A stretch of 64,000 nt of DNA from assembly GCF_964355755.1 (NCBI RefSeq), contig NC_092676.1, forward strand, positions 17,404,288-17,468,287. Direction: 5' to 3'. A program made the position numbers and the translations under genes. The number at the start of each line of letters is the position of its first letter. Position 1 is the stretch's first letter. Positions 26,191 to 37,300 of the stretch are shown in pieces. The stretch is from Antedon mediterranea. Taxonomy: Eukaryota > Echinodermata > Crinoidea > Comatulida > Antedonidae. The notes beneath the pieces are model-generated. The model was not told the DNA's origin. It was given only the letters and a program-made list of their open reading frames with translations, and made no database searches.

Positions 26191-27325
26191 TTGAATAATG
26201 CCGAGATGCTTTGACAATTGAATTGGAATTCTTTATTTTAAACAATCAAAATGTTTAAAGCAAAATCTTTATTTAATTCTGCTATCGAGTTAAAATAACT
26301 ATTGTGAGTTTTGAGAAACTATTCTCATCATCAGTACTTATATACAGTACCAATAGGACAGGTTGTATGTAAATGAGGAAGTAATTAGCATATTAAACAC
26401 ACACCCGACTCCGGGATAACCACTCCTTAAACTTTGCGTCTTATATAAGTAAAATAACAGCATCTATGAATTTATCGAAGCGCCTGTATACTATAATACT
26501 TGACCTTAAGGAATATCATTCAGCATTTACTGGGAATGTAATAAACATGCATCTGTTGTACAGTATTGTAAATAATCATAGCCTTCAATCAACTCAGGCT
26601 GTTTTTTTCTTCTATTATACTATGTTTATTATAAAACACTTCATTATTATATTAAACAAGGCCATATACATGGTTGCAGGCGCATGCTCAAGTTAGTGTT
26701 TACCAACCGACATAGTGAGCTGTCGCATTGCACGTGACTAAAAATGCCTACCATCAAGTCTTGCACATTCAGCAGATTTTCTAGGTCTATTGAATTAATA
26801 AAATAATATAGCATGTAATAATATAAAATCTATTTATGCAAGGACCAGAAGAGGGCCCCCCCTTTCCTCCTATTGGGTCCTGCTTCTACTAAAATCTTAC
26901 ACATGTGCTTTTCTCTAAACGTAAACCTGGCATGTATGTAATAATTCAGTAATTAGATAATTGTATATAAAGTAGTTCATATATACAGTAATCTTTCATG
27001 CTCATATTTTCTTATTCAATAGACAGACAATGGAACAAAGTATTTTGGATTCAGTATTGTGTGTAATGGTAAAGCCTTGTAATGCAAAACAAATGAGGTA
27101 TTCAAATTCAATCAGATTTGTATTATTCTGGGGTATGGGGTTTTAAAAAATTAAAATGATGAAAAGCGATAGGCAAGTTTATGATAATCCACATAGACCG
27201 GGCCGGGCCGCTTTTACAATTATTGATATTGGCAATATTTAACCTGCTTGGCCAAATCAATCAATTAACCCTTTTATCTTTTTGGGACCTATAAGATGCG
27301 AGATGGTGTCGTACTGTTTTTAATC

Positions 27326-27478
27326 AGTGGCATTATGCAGGAAATGCCCCTGGTTTAGCACTCCTAAGGGACCCTCAAACACTGGATAGTTGCATTGAAT
27401 TGCTCATGCTCTGAGGCCCCTTAAACTCTGGAGCCTCTGAGTTCAGCTAGTAAGCCCTCATAGCTGTTACGCCACTGT
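27326..27478. mobile_element. hAT-like MITE with CAGTGGC ends, copy 1
   Basis: Begins cagtggcattatgcagg and ends gttacgccactg; the ends are imperfect reverse complements of the CAGTGGCGTAAC type. The interior has gcccctggtttagcactc and ctcatgctctgaggcccc, shared with the copy at 33976-34130 and, in reverse, a fragment near 49368-49440. It ends about 70 bp before TYW2 coding sequence. Confidence 0.7.
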
Positions 27479-27548
27479 TGATAATGTTAAAGTGTAAACA
27501 TTTACATACTTTGTTTATTGCAGATCTACTTTATCTCAACTTGGTGTG

Positions 27549-30500
27549 ATGGATACGACTAAGAAAGCAACAACATATGGCCAGGTTGTGGCTATACCAA
27601 TCACTGAAATGGCTTTCAAACACTTCACCAATGCCTCAAGGATTTGGCCATATCAAAACATTGATGACTCTTTGATTTCTGTTTGCATTACTTGTGGAAA
27701 AATATCTCAAATTACCCAGGAGGCAACATCTTCTAATCCATCAGAGACATGTCAATGCATTCAATTTAAAAGTTTTGGTTTCCTAAATAATATCACATTC
27801 CATGTTGCGAAAATTCCACTGGAGAAAATTAGGAAAAAACGCTTATCACCATCACAGAGGTTGGAAGACGTTTTACTAATGATTTTTGACAACAAAAAAA
27901 TACCTATTAACGATGATATGAAAGAGAAATTTCCCAAAAACTGGGAAATTCATGGAGACTTGGTTTTATTTCCGTCAAATTGCTTCAACAATGACATCTG
28001 GAATTCAATGACAGTTGAAGATTGGCAGAAGGTGTTGGTAGCAGTCGGAGGGAAGCGCTTGGCTCGTAGTAGGGGTGGTGTGCACAGTGATGGCTTCAGA
28101 ACACCAAATGTTGAGTTACTATTAGGTGATAGTGGATGGGTGCAGCATATTGATAATGGTATTAGGTAATTATGTTATTTATTGTTTTTAGTAAAACAAT
28201 TTTAAAGAAATATATTCATACTTTCACATTTCATCCAACCAATTGAATTAGAAAACGAGATCAGTTATCACAACCAGCAAATTAAAAGCTTTGTCTTGAC
28301 TGGCAAACTTTATGTGACAACAAATATGATATGATATGATGCCTATATATGGACATGATGAAGTCTTATCACTACCATATCTGGACATATATAACACTTT
28401 TTTTGTCAAACTAATTTGACAGTGTAGACAGAGCTTAAGTTGTATTACAATTGTAAAAAAACATTACCTCTAAACCTTGGTTCTCACTAGGACGCAGTGC
28501 AAGGACGTAGGCACAATGCAAGTAATTTGACCAATCACAAAGCTACGAATTATTATAATCATGTCATTGGTCAACTGGCTTGTGTTGCACTTATGTCCTT
28601 GTGTTGCGTCCTAATGAGAAATGAAATGAATGTGAGGCAATATAAATGTTTAACCACCAGCTATCCAGAGGACACCCCTATTAAGGTTACATGTTGTACT
28701 GAAGGATTCTAAGTGTAGTTTTTAGATGCATTCTCGGCTTTAATGCATTGTATTTTTCTATTACAGATACAGTTTCGATATCACAAAATGCATGTTTTCC
28801 TCTGGTAACATTACCGAAAAAATAAGAGTGGCAAATATGAATTGTGATGGAGAGACAATTGTGGACTTGTACGCGGGCATTGGTTATTTTACACTACCAT
28901 ATCTGGTACATGCGAACGCAGCATTCGTACACGCCTGCGAGTGGAACCCAAATGCTATTGCTGCCCTCAAAAGAAACTTGGTGTTGAACAAAGTACAGGA
29001 CCGGTGTACTGTTTATGAAGGAGATAATAGACAGGTGTAGTAACAAAACAAGTCTTATTTAGGAGACACTTGGTTGTGTCCTTAAACTTATAAGGCCAAC
29101 ACAGACAGCGTTGTACGACTAGTCGTCTCTTTGGGATAAAAATTAAACATGTTTAAAGTTCTCCAATAAAAACTATGCGCGTAGCTATTCAACTGAGACA
29201 GCACTGACAAGTCAAGACATTTCGTCAGGCCATGTCGTACGATGCTCTCTGAGTTACGATGCTCTCTGAGTTACGATGCTCTCTGAGTTACGATGCTCTC
29301 TGAGTTACGATGCTCTCTGAGTTACGATGCTCTCTGAGTTGGCCTAAGTATCCCATTAATAGGAGCTCTATTGTAATTAATCACATGACAGTTTGGATAA
29401 AATACAGTAAAACCCTCGTTTGGAAAACCCCTATTCAGGGGACACCCCTTATTAAGGCGACACTTTACCATGAAACAAACAGGAGAATTGTATGTTTTAA
29501 CACTACCCTTATTAAAGGGGCTTGCTATTAAGGGGATACTTTGTTGTATCCCGAAGGTGTCCCCCTTAAAAGGGGTTCTACTGAAGTACATACCAAAAAA
29601 AAAAACGAGGGGCATTATATATTTTAACACTACCCTTATTAAAGGGGCTCGCTATTAAGGGGACACTTTGTTGTATCCCGAAGGTGTCCCCTTAAAAGGG
29701 GTTTTACTGAAGTAAATAACAAACAAAAAAAACGAGGGGCATTATATATTTTAACACTGCCCAAAGGGGACATGTCTATTAAGGAGACATTTTGTTGGAT
29801 CCCAAAGATTTCCCCTTAAATGGGGTTCTACTAAAGTACATACCAACATTTGTTCATGCTTGGATCCCACTTGGATGCAACACAAGGATGTTAGAACTAA
29901 TTTGACCAATCATGACGCTAAAGGATAATCCAAAAGGTTTGTGATTGGTCAATTCACCTATGTTGTGCCTATGTTATTGCATTGCATTCAAGAGGGAATC
30001 AAGTCTTAATATGTTCTACACAAATACTTTTTTCTTTAATTTTCAGATATGTCCCAGTGAAGTAGCAGACAGGGTTAACTTGGGGCTTATTCCAAGCTCT
30101 GGTGCAGGATGGCCAGTTGCTTGTAAGGCTCTAAAAAAGAAGGGTGGTATACTACATATACATGGCAATGTAACCAGTCTACCTGCAACAAAGAATTCCT
30201 CCAGTCTGCCGCAATCCAGCAAACTTTCCATGTCACCTTTTGTCCCCGAAAGTAATGCATTGATTGATAATTCTTTAGCCATTGAAAGAGATGTTCAAAT
30301 GACTGAATCATCGCTTTCTTATGCCTTTAGCGTTGGGCACTTAGAAGATAAAAACTTGCCTTCTTGCAATCCAGAAAATGTTCCAACAAAAAAAGCAATA
30401 CCAACTTGCAACTTAAGCAATACGTCATCAACAGTTGCTAATGTCAAGGCTCAAACATCAGTTGACACAAGTGCCCATAGTTCAAATGATTGTCACATGC

Positions 30501-30712
30501 TACCAGATAAAAAGAATTCTCAACAACAGTCCTGGAAAAATTGGTCATATGAAGTTTCGCAACAAATAAGACAACTGTGCATTGAAATTAAAGGTGGTGA
30601 TTGGTCCACACATGTTTTACACATTGAACAAGTAAAGTCATATGCTCCACATATCGACCATGTTGTTGTTGATTTAGAATGCAGACCAATAAAGCCAGAG
30701 GAAACAAGCTAG
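27549..30712 (+). CDS. TRMT12: tRNA wybutosine-synthesizing protein 2 (TYW2), SAM-dependent transferase
   Basis: TYW2 transfers the 3-amino-3-carboxypropyl group of S-adenosylmethionine to the modified G37 of tRNA-Phe in wybutosine synthesis, in the cytosol. Exons 27549-28165, 28767-29034 and 30047-30712 join in phase (phase 2, then 0) to give 516 residues. Exon 2 carries the family motif TKCMFSSGN (residues 212-220), SAM motif I DLYAGIGYFT (239-248) and CEWNPNA (263-269). Exon 3 starts with VADRVNLGLIPSS and GGILHIHGNV. About 115 Ser/Asn-rich residues (341-457) then separate this from the conserved C-terminal tail starting WKNWSYEVSQQI. The human protein is about 448 residues, so this one is longer mainly by that insert. 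The ATG at 27549 is chosen; the frame is open back to the acceptor at 27523, so a further N-terminal exon is possible. Confidence 0.93.
28283..28438. mobile_element. MITE, AAAGCTCTGTCT family, copy 3
   Basis: Left end ttaaaagctttgtcttgact and right end tttgacagtgtagacagagctta are imperfect inverted repeats; the tatatggacat interior also matches the family. It lies in intron 1 of TYW2. Confidence 0.7.
28479..28621. mobile_element. MITE, GGTTCYCACT family, copy 1
   Basis: Starts ggttctcactaggacgcag and ends ctgcgtcc-type sequence, here gttgcgtcctaatgagaa, the inverted terminus. Internal ttgaccaatcac and its inverse attggtcaa are also shared with copies at 29859-30003 and 63212-63386. It lies in TYW2 intron 1. 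Confidence 0.75.
29239..29340 (+). repeat. 17-bp tandem repeat, six perfect copies
   Basis: The unit acgatgctctctgagtt is repeated six times without a mismatch, exactly filling 102 bp, in TYW2 intron 2. Perfect identity implies recent expansion or homogenisation, and copy number is likely polymorphic. Confidence 0.95.
29400..29840 (+). repeat. Degenerate tandem repeat of about 120 bp
   Basis: Three to four units share acactacccttattaaagg, gctattaaggggacactttg and aaaaaaacgaggggcatta. Units differ by point changes and by poly-A length. Open frames on both strands here are repeat artefacts. It is in intron 2 of TYW2, right after the 17-bp array. Confidence 0.85.
29859..30003. mobile_element. 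MITE, GGTTCYCACT family, copy 2
   Basis: Starts cttggatcccacttggatgc and ends attgcattcaagagggaatc, inverted relative to each other, with ttgaccaatca and gattggtcaa inside. It ends 43 bp before TYW2 exon 3 and so abuts the splice acceptor region. Confidence 0.7.
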
Positions 30713-30727
30713 AATGTTTGTTTGTTT

Positions 30728-31030
30728 GATCTTTATACTGGGTGACCTCTTCAGTCAAAGACTGATCTCCCAGAGGGCCCAGTTGGTGATCAGTGGCGGT
30801 GATGTACTAATACACCGGGGTAACCCCCTACTCGTCTCGAAAGATGTACTAGGTTCTTTAAAGTGCACACGAGCAAGTTGTGTACACTGGACCTACGGTT
30901 TATAGTCCTTATCCGAGAAGACTCGTTCTACCACCAGAACCATGGAGTGAGTGAGCCTCGAACCCCTGCCGATGTTATGGCTACGTGATTACGGTTCCAC
31001 TGTCTTAACCGCTCGGCCACTCACTAACTC
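30728..31030 (-). mobile_element. tRNA-derived SINE, family S1, best-preserved copy
   Basis: On the minus strand it begins GTGGCCGAGCGGTTAAGACA (box A) and has GGGTTCGAGGCTC (box B), then a body with the conserved core, ending near gaccaactgggccctctggg and a short tail. The head resembles a Leu or Ser tRNA but has an irregular anticodon region, so it is a SINE and not a tRNA gene. It begins about 16 bp after the TYW2 stop codon and probably forms the 3' UTR in antisense. Confidence 0.85.
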
Positions 31031-31034
31031 TGAG

Positions 31035-31386
31035 TTAAGGCTAAACTGAAAGCAGCCAGATTAAACAGATTGAAACAAGTTTAGGCTAAGCTGAAAGCAG
31101 CCAGATGAAACAGGCTAGAGCGAGTTTAGGCTGAACTGAAAGAAGCCAGATAAAACAGGCTAGAATGAGTTCAGGCTGAGCTGAAAGCAGCCAGATGAAA
31201 CAGGTTAGAACGAGTTTAGCCTGAACCTAAAACAGCCAGATGAAACAGGTTAGAACAAGTTTAACCTGAACTGAAAGCAGCCAGATGAAACAGGTTAGAA
31301 CAAGTTTAGCCTGAACTGAAAGCAACCAGATAAACAAGCTAGAACGAGTTAGGCTGCACTGAAAGCAGCCAGGTGAAACAGAAATC
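31035..31386 (+). repeat. Tandem repeat of about 44 bp, roughly eight copies
   Basis: Units of the form ctgaactgaaagcagccaga followed by tgaaacaggttagaacaagt are repeated with scattered changes directly after the SINE downstream of TYW2. The unit is not a multiple of three and no frame is conserved. Confidence 0.85.
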
Positions 31387-31389
31387 TAC

Positions 31390-34334
31390 TCGTGATATAG
31401 ATACTATGAGATGAGCAACAATCTTCATATTTCACCAAAATAAATAATTGACGGAAATGTGTTATTTTCAACTGTAGACAAAAGTATAATATAAAATGTA
31501 ATATTTCAAATATACAATGAAAGTATATATAAATTATTTTAATACAAAGGTTACATCAATGTTTATCCCTAATAATAATTATTACCAAATACCTAATAAT
31601 AATTATTACCAAATAAACTAATAAATCGTTCAAAACCTTAATATGGAATTTTACAATATCGGTTTGTCTATTATATTTAGTGTATGTATTGCCTGTACTG
31701 TATTAATTTGAAAATTACCACTGAGATATTAACAAAATAGTAATAACAAAATTATGTTATTTAATAAATATTTGAATTATTTCACATTTAAACATTACAT
31801 ACAAAGTTTGCTTTTTCATTTTCTGACATATACCATTATGTTAGAAATTAACTCTGGTTAGTTTCAAAACCCAAGAATTTAAAACATACATGGTCAGACA
31901 CAAATTCTGATTGGCTATTGCTTGCACAAATAACAGTAAAGCGTCTTTCACACCTGCTCCGGTCTGGCTATAATTACGTTTACGCTTACAGCATTTATAG
32001 TGACTTTTTGATTTCACAAAGCACCACGCAGCTATTCACATATCGAGTAAAAGTATTAATGCATGGCCACATGGAGCATTGTGAAAATGAAAAATTGAGA
32101 GAGATTTTATAATTATGTCGGAGCTGGAGTGAAAGATGCGTATTAACTCAGTTTCAGCAACAAAAATGGATACAGTATTATGTAAAGATTTTGAAAGGAT
32201 AGCGACAAAACATTTATTTTGATATACAGTATTTGTTATGTGCTGTCCAAATGTGCTGAGTATTCCGTACATGAGAGTTTGGCAAACAACGCTCTAATTA
32301 ACCTAATTCCCTCACGCAAATCTATTTGCTACTTGTAGTAACAATATACCCTCCACCAGTAATCAAAATATTATATCAAACATAATTTAAACCACTTAAT
32401 TAATTTAATTCATTAAAACATGAAAAATAAATAATAATACTATACTTTGAAAATGCCATTATCGCATTCATAGAAAAAGATTTTCACAATGTAAATAAAA
32501 AAATTAAACAGTTAAATTCCACCAAAAACCTATTGGCTGGCATCAAATTAGAATATTTTTTGCTTTAAAAAAAATGTTAAATTTTAAAATATTTTTTTTG
32601 AATCAAATTTTTAGTCAAAGTGAATAAAAATTGGATTATTCAAGAAAACAAACAGACAATATATCTTTAAAGTAAAAAATAATTGTTATAAAATCAACCT
32701 TGGAACATTCTGTTCAATGAAAGTTACTTCATACAATAATTTATATAAATCAATTATTTATATTACCCCTTCAGAATTCCTGCTTAAGTAAAAGTGATTT
32801 GACCTCAGTTTACAATAAAATCAAGAACAATAATCCACACATCCTAGTAGAACCCATCTTTTTCAGTTTAAAGTTTCTCTATTCCATTATAATTTATATA
32901 AATATAATTGTCTACTAGTTTAAACAATGTTTTGTTAATTACAAACAGAATATTATTTTAAAAAATTACATTTTGTGCAATGTCATAGTAAATACTTGTT
33001 TATTCAAAAACTTAAATTTAGAACATGATACAGTAGGTCTACAGTATACATAAAAAGAACAATAAAAGCTAGTTTTACTGTAAAGTGAGCACCCACAAGA
33101 ACATGCTATCTAGATTTTAATCACAATAATTTGATTTCCTGATATCAGTGATTAGAATCCCTATTGTTTTTATTATATATAAAAAAATGTACACTTGATT
33201 TTAATGGAATGTTGTATTTTTTATTTACATTTTTATTTTTAATTATCTTATTTGTTGAATTTGGAAAATCAAGATCCTATTCTATATTTTAATACGGTTT
33301 AGCTATTCAATTTGTTCTAAATACTATTGAAATATATTAGATGGCGTTACTGACCATGTTCATTGCCCCAATATCGAGCTTTGTTTTCAGAATGGGATGC
33401 AAAGGCATCTATGGAACGCAAGTAGAATTTGAGCAATCGCACGCAGCAAAAAAGGAGGACAAGTGTGCAAGAGGAAAGTTTGGAAGATGGATCTTCAAAA
33501 ATGGTTTAAAAAATGTAAATCATAGTGTCTGGTAAAAGAGCAACATATAATCATGTTGGTATAATATTTACAATTTTTTTTCAAGGTACATATAAACTAA
33601 TTTATCAATGCAATCAAAAATTGGTAGGAAGTTAAAAACAAAAAGTACTGATAATAATAAATTAAAATTGCTATTAGAATTTACCCAGAAATTTCAGACT
33701 ACATAAATATTATTTATATACAATTTAGAAGTTTACATAACAATGTGGGTATGCAAAAAATGGTTCACTAAGAAATAAAAATATTACTAATTCTAATAAT
33801 GTAAAAAAGAACAAAAATAGCAATAAAATACCAATGTAGAAATCAGTATTGTTTCTGCATTGAGCTGTATATTATAAAAAATGAGAATATAGTGGTGAAT
33901 TCAGAGGGCAATTTGGCATAATTATGCTACCCATTTTTAAATATTTAAATTTTGGAATACTGTACAATGAAAATTGGCAGTGGTGTAATGCACAGGCCAA
34001 AGGCTCCTAGTTTAGCACTCCGAAGAGGCCCTCCAAAGCTGGGTAGTTGCATTGGACTGCTCATGCTCTGGGGCCCCTGGGATTAGCCAGTGAGCGCTCA
34101 TAGTCGTTGCGCCTCTGGCTCTTGGACTATATGCCCCATGTGGTTTTACCTCACAATAAGTAGCATTTTATCAGGAGAAACCTGCTTTCAAAATTCAGTA
34201 ACCTTCAATGCCTAAGCCAAACTGCTATAATTACCCTTAATACCATAATTGATTATTGCATATCTATCATTTCGGTTGATGTGATCAAGTAATGAAGATT
34301 GATAAGCCTCTTGTTTCACTGCTTCTCTTCAGCA
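31390..34334. other. Intergenic region between convergent TYW2 and GNPTAB
   Basis: Strongly AT-rich sequence with no exon I can support. It contains duplicated ccctaataataattattacc words near 31566-31615 and a hAT-like MITE at 33976-34130. A 64-codon frame at 33341-33535 has no recognisable motif. Confidence 0.6.
33976..34130. mobile_element. hAT-like MITE with CAGTGG ends, copy 2
   Basis: Begins cagtggtgtaatgcacagg and shares tagtttagcactccgaag, tgggtagttgcattg and ctcatgctctggggcccc with the copy at 27326-27478. The right end (cgttgcgcctctg) is degenerate. Confidence 0.65.
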
Positions 34335-34340
34335 TTTATT
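34335..34340 (-). promoter_or_regulatory. Candidate polyadenylation signal of GNPTAB
   Basis: AATAAA on the minus strand, 47 nt beyond the GNPTAB stop codon. Sequence and distance suit a poly(A) signal, but use is not shown. Confidence 0.5.
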
Positions 34341-34386
34341 CCTTCTTGGGTTCTTCTTTACGCTTCTGTTTTTTCTCTTTTCCTAG

Positions 34387-37300
34387 TCACACATGAATTA
34401 ACTTTTCAGCAGTTTGTTCCCTCCTCGTACGAGGACGTCTCTTTGGACAGCACTTGCGTTTTAAAGCCAATAGCTAATAAAAGTTAAAAAACAAAGTTAT
34501 TTAACTGTATCATTTCAATAAAGTTAAACAGTTAATAAGTAAAATTAAATAGAATTACCTGGTTAGAACAGAATGACATGAAAGCAAAAAGGACCAAGGC
34601 AGACAGTGAAAGATGAGTCCAAAACCGCAGCCAGTCTCGGTATCGTCTCCTGTAATACATAAAATAACGTAATTTGTGACAAAACAGAATTATAAAGACT
34701 TCAAAAACACATTAATGTAACAGAAGATATAATGATTCTATGTGATGTACTGCACTGTCTTTAAAAAATACACAAACAATAGTCTTTCAGGGGCTTTGAA
34801 ACCGTGGCATATGCCAATATACATTGTAGAAAATACATTGACTCCGTAACACATTTTATGGCTTTAGCAAACAAAGAGGGCCTACTGGTAAAGCCCCTAA
34901 ATGTTAAATATGTGCACTATCAGGATGTTTTTTGCTATAATATCCACAACATTTGGGTGAAATTGCCCCTTTAGTGGGAGACGGCGGATCACTTAAAATA
35001 TTGGCAACTCTGGCAGTTATAGGAAGACTCAGGAGGTCTGGTTTGGTTTTCTTTGATGGGAATAAAACAAGGCACCTCCTAATGCCACCTACCATTTATA
35101 AAGCTCATCCATATGGAGGAAGCGATTCCTATATTCTGGAGGGAGTTCAAACTGTGAAGGCAGGGGAAACAAGGACTCGTAGAAATCTTGTAAAACTGCT
35201 TTAACCATCTCTGCATCTTTTAAACTGTGATCAATGTTATCATTCAAACATACAAATTTCCTAAAATAATAATAATAAATAATGTACAGTATTTATTATA
35301 TAGCGAAAATTCCATATATATGTTAAAATTATGCTTTATTTTATGGAAACATACATGAATGTTGCAATCAGTGCAGTTGGTGGTTTAACCTAACCAGGTA
35401 CCCATTTGTACACCTGGGTAGAGAATCAAACTCTGTGATAAGACAACAAACTTACAACATACTACACCACACGTCCTCGGTCTATACAGCACCCGACGCG
35501 ATTCCCAGGCAGTCTCCCATCCAGAACGCAACCAGGCCCAACATCGCTTAACTTCGGTGATCAGACGAGAACCGGTGTTTCAATGCAATATGGCCATATA
35601 TAATTTATTATTAGGATCTATATGTCACGATAGCATCATATATTCCAACCAAATATATTCTTTAGGCTAATTGACTGTAACAGATAAAACAGTACTTGCG
35701 CCAAATAGCTACAAAGTACAAGATATACTTACTTTGGGTTCTTGCGGATGTCATCAAGTTGTCCTATGACATGTGACACATTGGTACGAATCATTTTAAA
35801 TGCTACTTCATCATCATTAAGAATTTCATGTCTGATAAAGTACAAAAAATAACAAAAAATGCGTAAACAAATATGAGTAAAGTAACCAGGAGACAAAACA
35901 TCTATGTAATATAATTCTGTTAAATTTAATCCCTTTTAAAAAACTGGAATGTGCTAATTTTGTGTACACTGGGTTTTATTTATTCTTTTCGAAAAGAAGC
36001 CCCCCTCTGTTGTTAGCAAAAGAATTTTGAAAAGAATTACGGTATGTACCATATGGTTGTGGGTACAACTATCAGGCAATTTAAAAGCTTAGATGATATA
36101 TTTAAAAACTTGTGATTTACCTGTACTTATATTTTGCTTTGAAGGTTTCATTCATTTTGACAACAAGTGGTTTGCAATGCTCAACTAAACCAAGGGTTAC
36201 TTGTGGCTTAAAACAAATAAAAGGCAACTTTATTACAATATAAATATGAAAAATAATGTCTAATTTCCATGTTACGGGTCAGTTTATATTTCTGTCGTCT
36301 GCCTCCTCTACTTTCTGTAAGAAATTTTTAACATGTTGTGAATTATTTGTGCTATCTGTCCGCCAAATGAAATTATGAATTCTATTGTCCTTAGTTTACC
36401 ATGTCTAAACACCGGTTCTCGTCAGATCACCAAAGTTAAAAAACATGGGTCCGGTTAGAGCTTGGATGGGAGACCATCTAGGAATACCAGGTGCTGTATG
36501 GAGCTGGGGTCCCATTAGGCATTTGAAATCAGCACTGCTGACTCTTATGGCAGCCCCTGCATCTAGTATCTGCCTCAGATGTATTGGCTTATGCATCTTC
36601 TCTGGTTAAGGTGGGCACTGGACGAGAGAAGCCCTTGGTCAATGTTGGGACCAGTCCTGGCTTAGTCATCATTCAGATGAATTCAAGACTAATTGACATT
36701 GTCGTTTACGACAGATATATATCGTTTAGTTGAGTGAAATTATGCCTAGCTTACTTACCATAGTATCTGCCTCATAGTAAACTTCTCTCGTTTCTTCTGG
36801 TACAAATCCTTGTAGAGACATTGGAATGTGTTTTGAACAGTTAATAAGCTGATTCTCTAAGGACGTCAATGTCTGCAAATCCAATGGAAGCTCAAAAAGT
36901 CTTGTTGCTAAGGTACGGATTTCTCTATCTGATAAAACTCTACAGTCGACAAAAAATAGATAATATTTCATACGGTAAAATAAGTTTTTAAGTTTTAATG
37001 TTAATCTAAGTGCAATATAGTGCTATGGTTAACAACCTCTTGGTCGAGTGTAATGGCCAAGCTTTTAAATGTCACTGTCTTTTAAAAGTATTTAAAGATA
37101 TATTATTGTCCTCCCTAAAAATTGTTTTTTTTTTTAATTTCTTTAATTGAATATGCCATTTTAATGTCACATAATAGTTATTCATTTTTACTAAAAATTG
37201 AAGAAAATGAAGTGAAAACATAATTTTTACCACTTTTTTTCTATGAAAACTACAAAATAACCAATGAATGAATTCTTTTATTATGTTTTTGAGGGACAAT

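Larger units (their letters stand above)
25744..27548. other. Divergent intergenic region between the ORP and TYW2 genes
   Basis: About 1.8 kb separates the two start codons, which point away from each other. It should hold both promoters, but I see no firm TATA box or other element. TAGGCCTA-rich sequence (25920-26090), a 3' fragment of repeat family D (26100-26190) and a hAT-like MITE (27326-27478) occupy much of it. An acceptor-like ttgcag at 27518-27523 suggests a 5' UTR exon of TYW2 upstream. Confidence 0.6.

Noticed and set aside
29239-29340. CRISPR array
   Set aside because: The repeats are directly adjacent without spacers, and the context is a eukaryotic intron. The same applies to the 18-, 20- and 21-bp arrays.
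33341-33535. 64-codon frame starting MALLTMFIAPISS
   Set aside because: No recognisable motif, no splice-linked neighbours and AT-rich surroundings; length is within chance expectation for this much sequence.
35466-35598. A functional 5S rRNA gene
   Set aside because: The 3' part departs from 5S rRNA, it is a single copy inside an intron, and a nearby related sequence has a SINE-type tail.
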